Origin: a virus
Length of the DNA stretch: 34,279 nucleotides
IMG/VR virus record: IMGVR_UViG_3300017667_000007
Span: 1 to 34,279 of that record
Direction: 5' to 3' (one strand)
Shown here: piece by piece, positions 13,344 to 20,821 of the stretch
Numbering within the stretch: position 1 is the first letter of the stretch
Layout of the letters: the number at the start of each line of letters is the position of its first letter
Notes under the pieces: model-generated
Databases searched by the model: none
The model's input: the letters and a program-made list of their open reading frames with translations, nothing else
Told to the model about the DNA's origin: nothing
Position numbers and translations under genes: made by a program

Positions 13344-13955
13344 TTAACCTGTCAACACGCCCTTGATGCGGTAGCACCACAGGATTTCCGGTTTTTCCTC
13401 AATAGGAATGTCAATATTCTGGCTGCGCAGGACATAGGAGCCGTTGACCCGCTCCAGCATCTTCACCACCCGCCGGCCGTCCCTGAGATCGATGACGCAA
13501 TAATTGTTGAGCAGGTCGCGCGGCAGATAAGGATCGCGGGCCACAAGCAGAATGTCGCCATCGTGATAGCGGGGCAGCGCCGAATCGCCGACCACCTTGA
13601 GGGCGAAAGTATCTTTGGGATCGGGCAGGCTCACCACATCGATGGCGTTGTTCCATGACATATCATCGATCGCCGCCACGTTTAGTCCGGCGCCCACTGT
13701 GCCCATCATGCGCACCTCGCCCGGCGCGCTTGCGGCGCGCATGTCGCCCCTGCCGGTTTCGAGCCAATCGATATTGACCCTGTAGATCTTGGCGTAGCTG
13801 CGCAGGTTTTCCAGCGCCACGGCGTCCAGGTTCTCGTGGTTGCGCACGGTCTGCGCCGCGAGGCCGAGACGCCGGGCAACCTCCGCCACAGAGAATCCCC
13901 GCTCCTTGCGGGCTCCCTTGAGACGCTGGCCTATGGTTGAAGGCGCCTTGATCAT
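13344..13955 (-). CDS. CI-like repressor, XRE helix-turn-helix plus S24 (LexA) domain
   Basis: 203 residues. The N-terminal helix-turn-helix is about 7-60 (GQRLKGARKERGFSVAEVARRLGL, split by the turn, then QTVRNHE). The C-terminal LexA-type domain shows the cleavage motif Ala89-Gly90 (GTVGAGL), catalytic Ser125 in VVGDSALPRYHDGD and Lys165 in RRVVKMLE. It should keep the prophage silent and self-cleave on RecA activation. The ATG at 13955 has no ribosome-binding site, and a GGATAAC -10-like sequence ends only ten bases before it. The transcript may therefore be leaderless, as for lambda cI. A TTG nine bases upstream is possible but less likely. Confidence 0.92.
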   Translation of the reverse strand: MIKAPSTIGQRLKGARKERGFSVAEVARRLGLAAQTVRNHENLDAVALENLRSYAKIYRVNIDWLETGRGDMRAASAPGEVRMMGTVGAGLNVAAIDDMSWNNAIDVVSLPDPKDTFALKVVGDSALPRYHDGDILLVARDPYLPRDLLNNYCVIDLRDGRRVVKMLERVNGSYVLRSQNIDIPIEEKPEILWCYRIKGVLTG

Positions 13956-13959
13956 GGGA

Positions 13960-14013
13960 TTCAAGTTATCCGAAAATTTTAAATGACCCGGTTCAAATTA
14001 TCCTAAAATTTTA
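13960..14013. repeat. Two 22-bp direct repeats between repressor and cro promoter
   Basis: Copies at 13960-13981 and 13992-14013 match at 20 of 22 positions; both contain TTCAARTTATCC followed by KAAAATTTTA. On the minus strand each gives GGATAAY, like a -10 box. They probably form the repressor maintenance promoter and a second operator type, distinct from the AACCG sites. Confidence 0.7.
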
Positions 14014-14055
14014 CCGATTATCGGTTGACAAGACTAACCGTTTTTCGGTTATATC
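14012..14055 (+). promoter_or_regulatory. Rightward early promoter with two operators
   Basis: Operators TACCGATTATCGGTT (14012-14026) and AACCGTTTTTCGGTT (14036-14050) match the leftward pair. TTGACA (14025-14030) is followed after 18-19 bases by TTATAT/TATATC (14049-14055). The expected transcription start is at or within a base or two of the cro ATG at 14061, with no ribosome-binding site. A leaderless mRNA is predicted. Confidence 0.78.
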
Positions 14056-14060
14056 ACGGC

Positions 14061-14441
14061 ATGACGCCGCCACGCACAAAGCGCCTGCGCTCCCTGATGC
14101 AGGAAATGCTCGGTTCTCCGCTCTCGCAGCGGCAATTCGGCCTGTTTCTCCGCCTGCCGCAAAGCACGGTGAATGATCTTGAGCGCGGCAGGCGTGAATC
14201 CGGCCCCGTCTCGATCCTCCTCGATCAGCTCGAATCGCTGCTCGCCCGCGACGGGGCGGAGGCCGCGCGGGCCATCGTGCTTTCCGGCGCGCCCATCGCA
14301 CTCGCTCCTCCCACCCCGGCGTCCGTTTGTTTGGCCGGGGAGAACTGCCCCTCCGCTGCTCCGGCGGCGGAGGGGACTTTTTCGGGCGAAGATTTCGGGA
14401 GGGCTATGGCGATGCAGCAAGGCTTCGGGAGGTTCGAGTGA
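14061..14441 (+). CDS. Cro-like helix-turn-helix regulator
   Basis: 126 residues. The helix-turn-helix is about 20-45: LSQRQFGLFLRLPQSTVNDLERGRR, of XRE/Cro type, followed by a helix SGPVSILLDQLESLL. The rest (60-126) is Ala/Pro-rich with no recognised fold. As the first gene right of the rightward promoter, divergent from the repressor, it should act as Cro and oppose repressor synthesis. The ATG at 14061 follows directly from the promoter; the frame is open to a TTG at 14025, but that lies in the -35 box. It ends in TGATG with the next gene. Confidence 0.8.
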   Translation: MTPPRTKRLRSLMQEMLGSPLSQRQFGLFLRLPQSTVNDLERGRRESGPVSILLDQLESLLARDGAEAARAIVLSGAPIALAPPTPASVCLAGENCPSAAPAAEGTFSGEDFGRAMAMQQGFGRFE

Positions 14442-14665
14442 TGGAAGTCAGTCTTGCCGATTACCCTCCCAAATACGCGCTGGCGCTCATGTGCTCCCGC
14501 AGGATTGCGGAGATTGACGCCAAGCCCGCCGCCGAGCGGCGGCCTATCGATGTCTTGATTCGGCTCGCGCGGTCCGAGCAAATCGCATTCCTGCTCGGCC
14601 TCGACCGCGTCTCCATCCCGCGCCTGCGTCCCGGCAGCATCAAGCTGAAGCAGGGCGGGGCATGA
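14441..14665 (+). CDS. Hypothetical protein after cro, 74 aa
   Basis: Not recognised. Sequence begins MEVSLADYPPKYALALMCSRRIAEIDAKPAAERRPIDVLIRLARSEQIAFLLGL and ends in a basic tail SIPRLRPGSIKLKQGGA. Two predicted helices, no cysteine motif. The ATG overlaps the cro stop (TGATG), and its stop overlaps the next ATG (ATGA), so it belongs to the rightward early operon. The position is that of a lambda cII-like or small replication accessory gene, but no sequence support for that exists. Confidence 0.6.
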   Translation: MEVSLADYPPKYALALMCSRRIAEIDAKPAAERRPIDVLIRLARSEQIAFLLGLDRVSIPRLRPGSIKLKQGGA

Positions 14666-14994
14666 AAACCGCCGCCGATCCAGCAACGCTTTTTCGCAAG
14701 GGCGGCGCGCCGATGAAGCCTTACGTCTCCAAACCGCTTCGCCGCCGCAGCTGGTCCGAACGGGCCGATGCGATCGATCATTACGACCGCCATTCCGAGG
14801 CGGCCTGCGCCGCTCTGGCCGAGGCCGATGTGCTCTATCCCGATGCGCCCGCCGCGCTAGCCCTGCCGTTCCGCGAGGGCCAGGCTTTGCGCAACGGGGC
14901 GCTCGCCCGCAGCGGGGTCTTCATTGGCTCCTGCATGGGCTCCCCCGCCGCGCTCGCGGCGGAAGCGGGCGCAAAGAGATCGCGGGACCGCTGA
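14662..14994 (+). CDS. Hypothetical protein, 110 aa
   Basis: Not recognised. It contains KPLRRRSWSERADAIDHYDRHSEAACAALAEADVLYPDAP, a charged helical stretch, then LALPFREGQALRNGALARSGVFIGSCMGSPAALAAEAG. An internal ATG at 14713 could be an alternative start. Coupled to both neighbours by overlaps (ATGA at the start, TGATG at the end). It precedes the primase and may help in replication, which is inference from position. Confidence 0.6.
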   Translation: MKTAADPATLFRKGGAPMKPYVSKPLRRRSWSERADAIDHYDRHSEAACAALAEADVLYPDAPAALALPFREGQALRNGALARSGVFIGSCMGSPAALAAEAGAKRSRDR

Positions 14995-16205
14995 TGCTGA
15001 GCGAAGCGCAAATCGCCGAGATCAAGGCGCGGACCGATCTGTCCTCGCTGGCGGAAAGCCTGGGCGCGAAGCTGCGCCGCTCGGGCGGGCGCTTCGTCGG
15101 CTCCTGCCCGATCTGCGGCGGGGGCAAGAGCGCCACCCGCTTCGAGATCAAGGGGGCGGGCTGGGTTTGCGCGGTCTGCCCCGATGGCGGCGATGCGATC
15201 CGATTGGTGCAGAAGGCCACGGGCTGCGATTTTCCCGAAGCCTTGCGGCGGCTCGGCGGCGCGGTGATCCTCTCGCCAGAAGAAGAAAAGCGCATCGCCG
15301 GGCGCACCCGCGCAGCGGAAGCCAGGCGGCAGGCGGAAGCGGAAAGCTGCCGCCAGCGCGAGATTGATGCGGCGAGGCGCATCTGGGATGAGGCGGGCGC
15401 GGCGCGGATCGATGGCGCTGTCGTGGCCTATCTCGGCGGGCGGGGCCTGGCGCTTCCTGAAACCGCCATGCTGCGCGAGCATGCCGCTTTGCCCTATTAC
15501 CACGGTGAGGAGATGGACGAACGCGGGCAGAGCCGCCCGGCGCTGGTGCATCGCGGCCCCGCCATGGTGGCGGCGATCCTCGGCAATGACGGTCTCGTTC
15601 AAGGTTGCCACATCACCTGGCTGGATTCCTGCCCGCTCGCTCCGGACGATGCTCGTCCGCTCGCGGGAGCGCGGCCGCCCGGCAAACTGATGCTGGCCGA
15701 CATGAAAACCGGCGAGGTGCTGCCCGCCAAGAAGATGCGCGGCAGCAAGGCGGCGGGGCATATCGTGCTGCGCAGCGGCTGGCCCGAGTCGCGAAGATTG
15801 TTTTTGGCCGAAGGAATCGAAACCTGCCTCGCCGTCGCCGCCGCTTTGCGCAAGGCGGGGCAATTGCGGCGCGAGGACGCCTTCTGGGCCGCTGGCGACC
15901 TTGGCAATATCGGCGGGAAACATTCCGGCACCGTGCCGCATCCGACCGCCGTGACGGCCACGGGCCGCCCGCAGCGCGTGCCCGGCCCGGAGCCCGACCG
16001 GGAAGCCCCGGCGATTGCGCTGCCTGATTCGCTCACGCATCTTGTGCTGCTCGGCGATGGCGACAGCGAAGCATTCCTGACCCGCACAACTCTGGAGCGG
16101 GCGCGGCGGCGCTATGCGAGGCCGGGCCTCGCCATCGCCATCGCCATGGCGCCCGAAGGCGCGGATTTCAACGATGTGCTGGTGGGCGAAGGGGTGGCGG
16201 CGTGA
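14994..16205 (+). CDS. Zinc-finger/toprim DNA primase
   Basis: 403 residues. The N-terminal CHC2-like zinc finger uses Cys38, Cys41, Cys59 and Cys62 (CPICGGG...CAVC), followed by GGDAIRLVQKATG. The C-terminal toprim domain shows Glu273 in LAEGIETC and Asp355/Asp357 in LLGDGD, then ADFNDVL. It makes RNA primers for phage replication. A 36-bp family B element (15632-15667) lies in frame between ITWLD and GKLML, adding CPLAPDDARPLAG-type residues 213-225 in what should be a loop, so the frame is kept. The start overlaps the previous stop (TGATG). A P4-type helicase-primase lies four genes downstream, so this phage carries two primase-type proteins. Confidence 0.88.
   Translation: MLSEAQIAEIKARTDLSSLAESLGAKLRRSGGRFVGSCPICGGGKSATRFEIKGAGWVCAVCPDGGDAIRLVQKATGCDFPEALRRLGGAVILSPEEEKRIAGRTRAAEARRQAEAESCRQREIDAARRIWDEAGAARIDGAVVAYLGGRGLALPETAMLREHAALPYYHGEEMDERGQSRPALVHRGPAMVAAILGNDGLVQGCHITWLDSCPLAPDDARPLAGARPPGKLMLADMKTGEVLPAKKMRGSKAAGHIVLRSGWPESRRLFLAEGIETCLAVAAALRKAGQLRREDAFWAAGDLGNIGGKHSGTVPHPTAVTATGRPQRVPGPEPDREAPAIALPDSLTHLVLLGDGDSEAFLTRTTLERARRRYARPGLAIAIAMAPEGADFNDVLVGEGVAA
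15632..15667. repeat. Dispersed palindromic element, family B, copy 3
   Basis: Outer stem CCCGC/GCGGG at the two ends, inner hairpin GGACGA-TGC-TCGTCC, and an internal loop containing TCGCTCC. The 36-bp length keeps the primase frame. Confidence 0.85.
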
Positions 16206-17908
16206 TGGAGAACTCCCCCGCCGCCGGTGCGCCGAGCGAAGATGCAGGCTTGCTTGCGTCGCAGTCCGGCGCGCCTGCGGCCACTTTTCATGATGGCAAG
16301 ATCACGCTCCACGCCGGCGATTGCCTCGATGTGCTGGCGCAACTGCCCGAAGCCTCGGTCGACGCGGTGGTGACGGACCCGCCATATCATCTGGCCTCCA
16401 TCGTGAAACGGTTCGGGAAAGTCCCGCCCGGTGAGCCGAGCGAAGGTGCAAGCTCGCTTGCGTCGCAGTCCGGCGCGCCGGGCGCAGGAAAAACGGGCGT
16501 CTATTCCCGCTCCGCCCGCGGCTTCATGGGCAAGCAATGGGATGGCGGCGAGATCGCGCATCGGCCCGAAACCTGGGCGGCGGTGCTGCGCGTGCTGAAA
16601 CCCGGCGGGCATTGCGTCGCGTTCCATGCCTCGAAGAACTGGGCGTTTCAGGCCGTGGCCATGGCGCAGGCCGGGTTCGAGCTGCGCGACACGATCACCG
16701 ATCTCTTCGATCCCTCCCCCATCGCGGCGGAATTCGTGGCCAGCCTCTCGCCAGCCCAGGCGGAAGCCTTCGCCCATGTGCTGGCGGCGGATGACCGATT
16801 GGCTGATCTCTTCTGGATCTATGGCAGCGGGTTTCCGAAGTCGCTGAATGTGTGCCGCTCAATAGACAAGGTGAGTGGAGAAAGCGGCGTCTTCGCTGGC
16901 CCCAAAACGCCAGCCCATGCCGGACGGAAAAGGAAAGTTGCCGGTGTAGCGATACACGACAGGCCCTGGATGCACGATCCCGAGAGCATCGACCGGAATA
17001 ATCGGGAATATCTTCCGAGTTCGGAATATGCCCGGCGTTTCGAAGGTTTTGGCACGGCGCTCAAACCCGCCTTCGAGCCCATCGTGCTGGCGCGCAAGCC
17101 GCTTGCGGAAAAGTCGGTCGCCGAACAGGTGCTGGCCACGGGAACGGGCGCGATCAATGTCGGCGGATGCAGGATTGGGGTGGGGCCTGACGAGCCGGAG
17201 AGCTACATGCGCGGTGAGCGCGCCATCACAATGAAGCGCCCTGCGAGCGCCAGTAATTCGGTTTCGCTTCCGCCAGTCATTTTGAAAGATAGCGGCCTCG
17301 GCCGCTGGCCCGCCAATGTCACGCATGACGGCAGCGCGGCGGTGGAGGGGGGGTTCCCGGAGACGGGCGAAAGCAAGTCGTCGCATCGAGGCTTGCAGCA
17401 TAGCGGTCGCCACGGCGGCCTTGCCGATATTGGCGGCAACATAAAGCTAGGCACTGATGGGTTGCGTGGCCACGATGATGCCGGCGGCTCCGCCGCCCGT
17501 TTCTTCTATTCCTCCAAAGCCGATTCCGAAGACCGGATCGGCTCGAAACATCCCACGGTCAAGCCCATCACCCTGATGCGCTGGCTCTGCCGCATGGTGA
17601 CGCCGCCGGGCGGCGTGATCCTCGATCCTTTCGCCGGCACGGGAACCACCGGCGAGGCCGCGCTGCTCGAAGGCTTCAACGCCATCCTGATCGAGCGGGA
17701 AGGGGAATACCGCGCCGATATCGCCCGGCGGATGGAGGCCGTCTTCGCGGGCAAAAGCGCGCGGATGAAGGCCAAGGCGGCGCGGGCAAGTGTATCGCCC
17801 CCGATGCCGCTTTTTGCCGAGCCGGCTGAGGGGGGGGGCGACGGATCTACGGAACCTTCGCCGATCAATCGGCCCGATCGGCCTCAAGCGATGAGGGCAG
17901 TTGAATGA
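16205..17908 (+). CDS. DNA methyltransferase (N4/N6, DPPY type)
   Basis: 567 residues. Catalytic motif TDPPY at 57-61; the S-adenosylmethionine motif DPFAGTGTTGEAA lies near the C-terminus after KPITLMRWLCRM. This order is that of beta-class adenine or cytosine-N4 methyltransferases; no restriction partner is seen. The target-recognition region is about 200-430. Two family A elements lie in frame: at residues about 6-25 and about 75-93, the second just after the DPPYHLASIVKRFGK catalytic loop. Both encode GLLASQSGAP-like peptides. A run of nine G at 17830-17838 lies in the C-terminal tail. The start overlaps the primase stop (TGATG). Likely role: protecting phage DNA or altering gene control. 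Confidence 0.9.
   Translation: MENSPAAGAPSEDAGLLASQSGAPAATFHDGKITLHAGDCLDVLAQLPEASVDAVVTDPPYHLASIVKRFGKVPPGEPSEGASSLASQSGAPGAGKTGVYSRSARGFMGKQWDGGEIAHRPETWAAVLRVLKPGGHCVAFHASKNWAFQAVAMAQAGFELRDTITDLFDPSPIAAEFVASLSPAQAEAFAHVLAADDRLADLFWIYGSGFPKSLNVCRSIDKVSGESGVFAGPKTPAHAGRKRKVAGVAIHDRPWMHDPESIDRNNREYLPSSEYARRFEGFGTALKPAFEPIVLARKPLAEKSVAEQVLATGTGAINVGGCRIGVGPDEPESYMRGERAITMKRPASASNSVSLPPVILKDSGLGRWPANVTHDGSAAVEGGFPETGESKSSHRGLQHSGRHGGLADIGGNIKLGTDGLRGHDDAGGSAARFFYSSKADSEDRIGSKHPTVKPITLMRWLCRMVTPPGGVILDPFAGTGTTGEAALLEGFNAILIEREGEYRADIARRMEAVFAGKSARMKAKAARASVSPPMPLFAEPAEGGGDGSTEPSPINRPDRPQAMRAVE
16221..16280. repeat. Dispersed palindromic element, family A, copy 3
   Basis: Outer stem GGTGCGCCG (16226-16234) against CGGCGCGCC (16267-16275), extended after one mismatch by CCGC/GCGG. 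Internal loop AGCGAA/GCAGTC and inner stem GATGCAGGC / GCTTGCGTC. It is in frame near the 5' end of the methyltransferase gene. Confidence 0.85.
16427..16482. repeat. Dispersed palindromic element, family A, copy 4
   Basis: Outer stem CCCGGTGAGCCG against CGGCGCGCCGGG (one mismatch, one wobble), internal loop AGCGAA/GCAGTC, inner stem GGTGCAAGC / GCTTGCGTC. In frame beside the catalytic loop of the methyltransferase. Confidence 0.85.
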
Positions 17909-18216
17909 GCGAAGAGCCCGCCACCGCAAAGATATTACTCTTCACAGGCGTGCGGCGCGATCCGCGCACGGGGAAGTATGACATCGAGGCGCTTGTGGAG
18001 GCCGCCGTTCTGGCCGGCAAGGTGCGCCGTTTCCCCATGGGCCACCGCGCCCTGCCGCTTGGCTGCGCCACGATCAGCGGCATGGCGGCCGCCATCGCCC
18101 GCGACGCCGGGCCTGCGGGCGACAGGCGGCCCGCCGTTTTGAATTTCAGCAGCGGCCACAGCCCCTCCGGCCTGCGCGTGCTGCCCGTGGGAATCAACGA
18201 GGAGGATGGAGCGTGA
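17905..18216 (+). CDS. Hypothetical protein, 103 aa
   Basis: Not recognised. It reads like an alpha/beta protein: AKILLFTGVRRDPRTGKYDIEALVEAAVLAGKVRRFPMG, then LPLGCATISGMAAAIARDAGP and VLNFSSGHSPSGLRVLPVG. No catalytic motif stands out. The ATG overlaps the methyltransferase stop (ATGA), and its own stop overlaps the GTG of the next gene. It may assist the methyltransferase or replication genes; that is inference from linkage alone. Confidence 0.6.
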   Translation: MSEEPATAKILLFTGVRRDPRTGKYDIEALVEAAVLAGKVRRFPMGHRALPLGCATISGMAAAIARDAGPAGDRRPAVLNFSSGHSPSGLRVLPVGINEEDGA

Positions 18217-18659
18217 CGAATCCCGGCAATTATGTGCTCGCGGCCTTTTTCATCGGCATGGCCGTGCCGCTCGGCATGATCGCCGTCGCGATGATCGAGG
18301 ATGACCCCCGCCCGCCCGGCTTCCGCCGTCTGGTCCTCATCGTGCTGGCGCTGCTCATGCTCGGCGCATGGCTTTCGAAGGCCCATGCCCACGGCCCATG
18401 GCCCTGGGCCTGCTGCGCCGACAATGATTGCGACGAGATCGACGCCCGCTTCGTCAGGGAATACCCGGAGGATGACACGATCCGCATCGCCATCCCGCCC
18501 GGCGGCCACAAGCTCTGGGGGCCGGAGCAGACCACGACCCGGCGCGTCACGCTGCATCGCAGCCAGTTGAAGAAACCCGTGACGGGGGAATGGGGGCTTT
18601 GCATCAAGCCCTACACCTTCGAATTCCTCTGCGCCTTCCCGCCGATGGTGAGCGGGTGA
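18213..18659 (+). CDS. Membrane-anchored protein with periplasmic cysteine domain
   Basis: 148 residues from a GTG start inside the previous stop (GTGA). Two hydrophobic segments are present: 8-28 (VLAAFFIGMAVPLGMIAVAMI) and about 41-56 (LVLIVLALLMLGAWL). A domain follows with WACCADNDCDEI, then IPPGGHKLWG and GLCIKPYTFEFLCAFPP. The pattern CCxxxDC...C...C with PPG resembles a group of small secreted proteins common in Hyphomicrobiales whose function is unknown. It probably faces the periplasm. Its place between a methyltransferase-linked gene and a MutS-domain gene, in a replication operon, is unexpected. Confidence 0.65.
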   Translation: MTNPGNYVLAAFFIGMAVPLGMIAVAMIEDDPRPPGFRRLVLIVLALLMLGAWLSKAHAHGPWPWACCADNDCDEIDARFVREYPEDDTIRIAIPPGGHKLWGPEQTTTRRVTLHRSQLKKPVTGEWGLCIKPYTFEFLCAFPPMVSG

Positions 18660-18916
18660 TGCGATCCATGGGCAGCTATATCGAGGAGAAGGCGATGCAG
18701 CCCGGTGCGCTCGTGCTGCATCGCATGGGCGAATTTTACGAGGCGTTTTTCGAGGATGCGGATGTCGCCGCGCGTTTGCTCGGCCTGCCGGTGACGGCGC
18801 GCGGCACGCATGAGGGCCAGCCCATCCCGGTCGTCGGCGTGGCGGCGCGCAATCTTGCCGCAGCCGTCGCGGCGCTGCGGGCCGCCGGGCAGCAAGTGGT
18901 GATCACCGAATCATGA
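18659..18916 (+). CDS. Stand-alone MutS domain I (mismatch-recognition domain)
   Basis: 85 residues that match the first domain of MutS along their whole length: YIEEKAMQPGALVLHRMGEFYEAFFEDADVAARLLGL (split here only for length), then PVTARG, GQPIPVVGVA, and a final AGQQVVITES where MutS has GESVAICEQ. The Phe-x-Glu mismatch wedge is kept as F-Y-E in GEFYE. No ATPase, clamp or dimer domain follows; the gene stops and the next starts in ATGA. The start at 18659 overlaps the previous stop (TGATG). It could bind mismatched or branched DNA at the fork or compete with host MutS. Function of such orphan domains is not known to me. Confidence 0.85.
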   Translation: MRSMGSYIEEKAMQPGALVLHRMGEFYEAFFEDADVAARLLGLPVTARGTHEGQPIPVVGVAARNLAAAVAALRAAGQQVVITES

Positions 18917-20715
18917 CCTCCCCCGCATCCCCTCCCGATCCCGCGGCGGAGCGCATCGCCGCGATCGTCGGCCGGGCGCTCGCCGACGCTGCGGATGGAG
19001 CGCGGGATGATTCGCGCGGTGATGGCGTTGACGATGCGCCTCCTGCGCCCGATGACGGCGAGGAGGACCGCCTGCCTTCCGACAGCCATGATCCCGATAT
19101 CAACATCGATGCGGTGCGCAGCTGCGCCGGGCTCGATCATTCCGACACCGACAACGCCTTGCGGCTGCGCAAGCATTTCGGCGCTGACCTGATGGTGGTG
19201 GCGCGCCAGGGCGTGGCGGGCGGCGATTGGGCGGGATGGACCGGCGCTTTCTGGGACATCGGCAATGGCGCGGCGCTCTCAATCATGACCTGCCAGAAAC
19301 TCGGCGCGCGAATCGGCCTTGAGGCCGGGTTCCTCAACCTTTCCGAAAGCGAGGAGGCGGAAGTGGCGAAAGCCAGGCCCTTGCGCAACACCCCGGCGAA
19401 GGAGCGCAGCGCCTCGGACAATGAAACGGTCGACCGCGCCGATTCCCTGATCAAGGGCCTCTCCGGGCGGCGCAGCGCCCGCCGCAAATTCGCCGTCACC
19501 TCCAAGAACGTGGGCCGGATTGAGGCGATGCTGAAGATGGCCTCGCCGCATCTCAGGATCGAGCCGGACAGCTTGAACTCTGCGCCGCTCCGCTTCGCCT
19601 GCCGCAGCCACACGATCGAATTCGTGCAGGAGCCGGACCTGGAATGCCCGGACCCGGATGCCAACCGGATGCGCTGGACCTGCCGCGCCACGCCGGGCCA
19701 TGACAGGGCCCATCTCATCACCGGCGTGGTGGCGGCGGATTACGACCCGGCCGCGCAGGCGCCGCAATGGATGACATTCCTCAATGACCGCCTGCCGGAC
19801 GCCGACAAGCGCCGCACGGTCCAGGTCTTTTCCGGCCTTGGCCTCACCGGGCTTTTGATCCAGCGCCTGATGTTCCATTACGGCACCGGCGCCAATGGCA
19901 AGAGTGTCTTTCTCGAAACGCTGTTTTCGCTTTACGGCCCCTCGATGGGCGTGGCGCTGCCCGCCGAATCGATCACAGGTGCTGGCGACCGCAAGGCCGG
20001 CGGCCCCTCGCCCGATATCGTGCGGCTCTTCGGCAAGAGGGCGCTGCGCGTCTCGGAGCTGCCCGCCGGCGCGCGGGTGGATATGGAATTGGTCAAGCGC
20101 CTCACCGGCGGCGAGGGCCTCGCGGTGCGCTCGCTCTATGAGGGTTATTTCGAATTCGTGCCCAAGGCCAAGGCGCATTGGAGCGGCAATGACAAGCCGG
20201 GGTTGGATGGCGGGGATTACGCCACTTTCCGCCGCCTGCTGCTCGTGCATTGGGACACGACCGTGGATGAGGCCGTGCGCCGCGACATCCATGACATGGT
20301 CTCTGATTTCATGACCGAGGGCGCGGGAATCCTCAACTGGCTCATCGCCGGCGTGCTCGATTACCTCAATGCGGGCCACAAGATTTTCGTCGCCCAGGCG
20401 ATCAGCGAGGATACCGAGGAATACCGCAGCGAGAATGATCCGGTCGGCGAATTCGTCAAGGATTGCCTTGAGTTCGAGGAGGGGGAGAAGGCCGAGGCCG
20501 AAGTGCTCTTCGCGGCCTACAAGAGCTATTGCGCCGTGACTGGGCGGAACGAGCCGCTCTCGCAGCTCAAATTCGGCACGGCGCTCAAAAAGCGTGTGCC
20601 GAAAAAGGGCAAGATCAATGGGCGGGTGTTCTATCGCGGGGTCAGGATTGGCCATGTGCCGCAGCCCGCGACCACTGGCCCGCAACCCGATGAGGCGCGA
20701 AACGGAGGGTTCTGA
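18913..20715 (+). CDS. P4-type phage/plasmid primase-helicase (SF3, D5-like)
   Basis: 600 residues. The acidic N-terminus (1-80) is variable. The middle carries the D5_N-type domain (about 225-320, with WMTFLNDRLPDADKRRTVQ). The SF3 helicase follows with Walker A GTGANGKS at 324-331 after QRLMFHY, and a Walker B/sensor region near KRALRVSELP, with RLTGGEGLAVRSLYEGYFEF after it. A C-terminal winged-helix part (VLFAAYKSYCAVTGRNEPLS) is typical of the P4 alpha family. It unwinds the phage origin. The start overlaps the MutS-domain gene (ATGA). The following 311 bases look like its origin. Confidence 0.92.
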   Translation: MTSPASPPDPAAERIAAIVGRALADAADGARDDSRGDGVDDAPPAPDDGEEDRLPSDSHDPDINIDAVRSCAGLDHSDTDNALRLRKHFGADLMVVARQGVAGGDWAGWTGAFWDIGNGAALSIMTCQKLGARIGLEAGFLNLSESEEAEVAKARPLRNTPAKERSASDNETVDRADSLIKGLSGRRSARRKFAVTSKNVGRIEAMLKMASPHLRIEPDSLNSAPLRFACRSHTIEFVQEPDLECPDPDANRMRWTCRATPGHDRAHLITGVVAADYDPAAQAPQWMTFLNDRLPDADKRRTVQVFSGLGLTGLLIQRLMFHYGTGANGKSVFLETLFSLYGPSMGVALPAESITGAGDRKAGGPSPDIVRLFGKRALRVSELPAGARVDMELVKRLTGGEGLAVRSLYEGYFEFVPKAKAHWSGNDKPGLDGGDYATFRRLLLVHWDTTVDEAVRRDIHDMVSDFMTEGAGILNWLIAGVLDYLNAGHKIFVAQAISEDTEEYRSENDPVGEFVKDCLEFEEGEKAEAEVLFAAYKSYCAVTGRNEPLSQLKFGTALKKRVPKKGKINGRVFYRGVRIGHVPQPATTGPQPDEARNGGF

Positions 20716-20821
20716 CCGTCCCCTCAAGCCTTCGGTAGACGGTTGAGGGGATAGTCAGGGGATAATTCAGGGGAGGGTTGAAAATGGGAATTTCTCAAGC
20801 GGATCAAGGCCTTGAGCCGAC

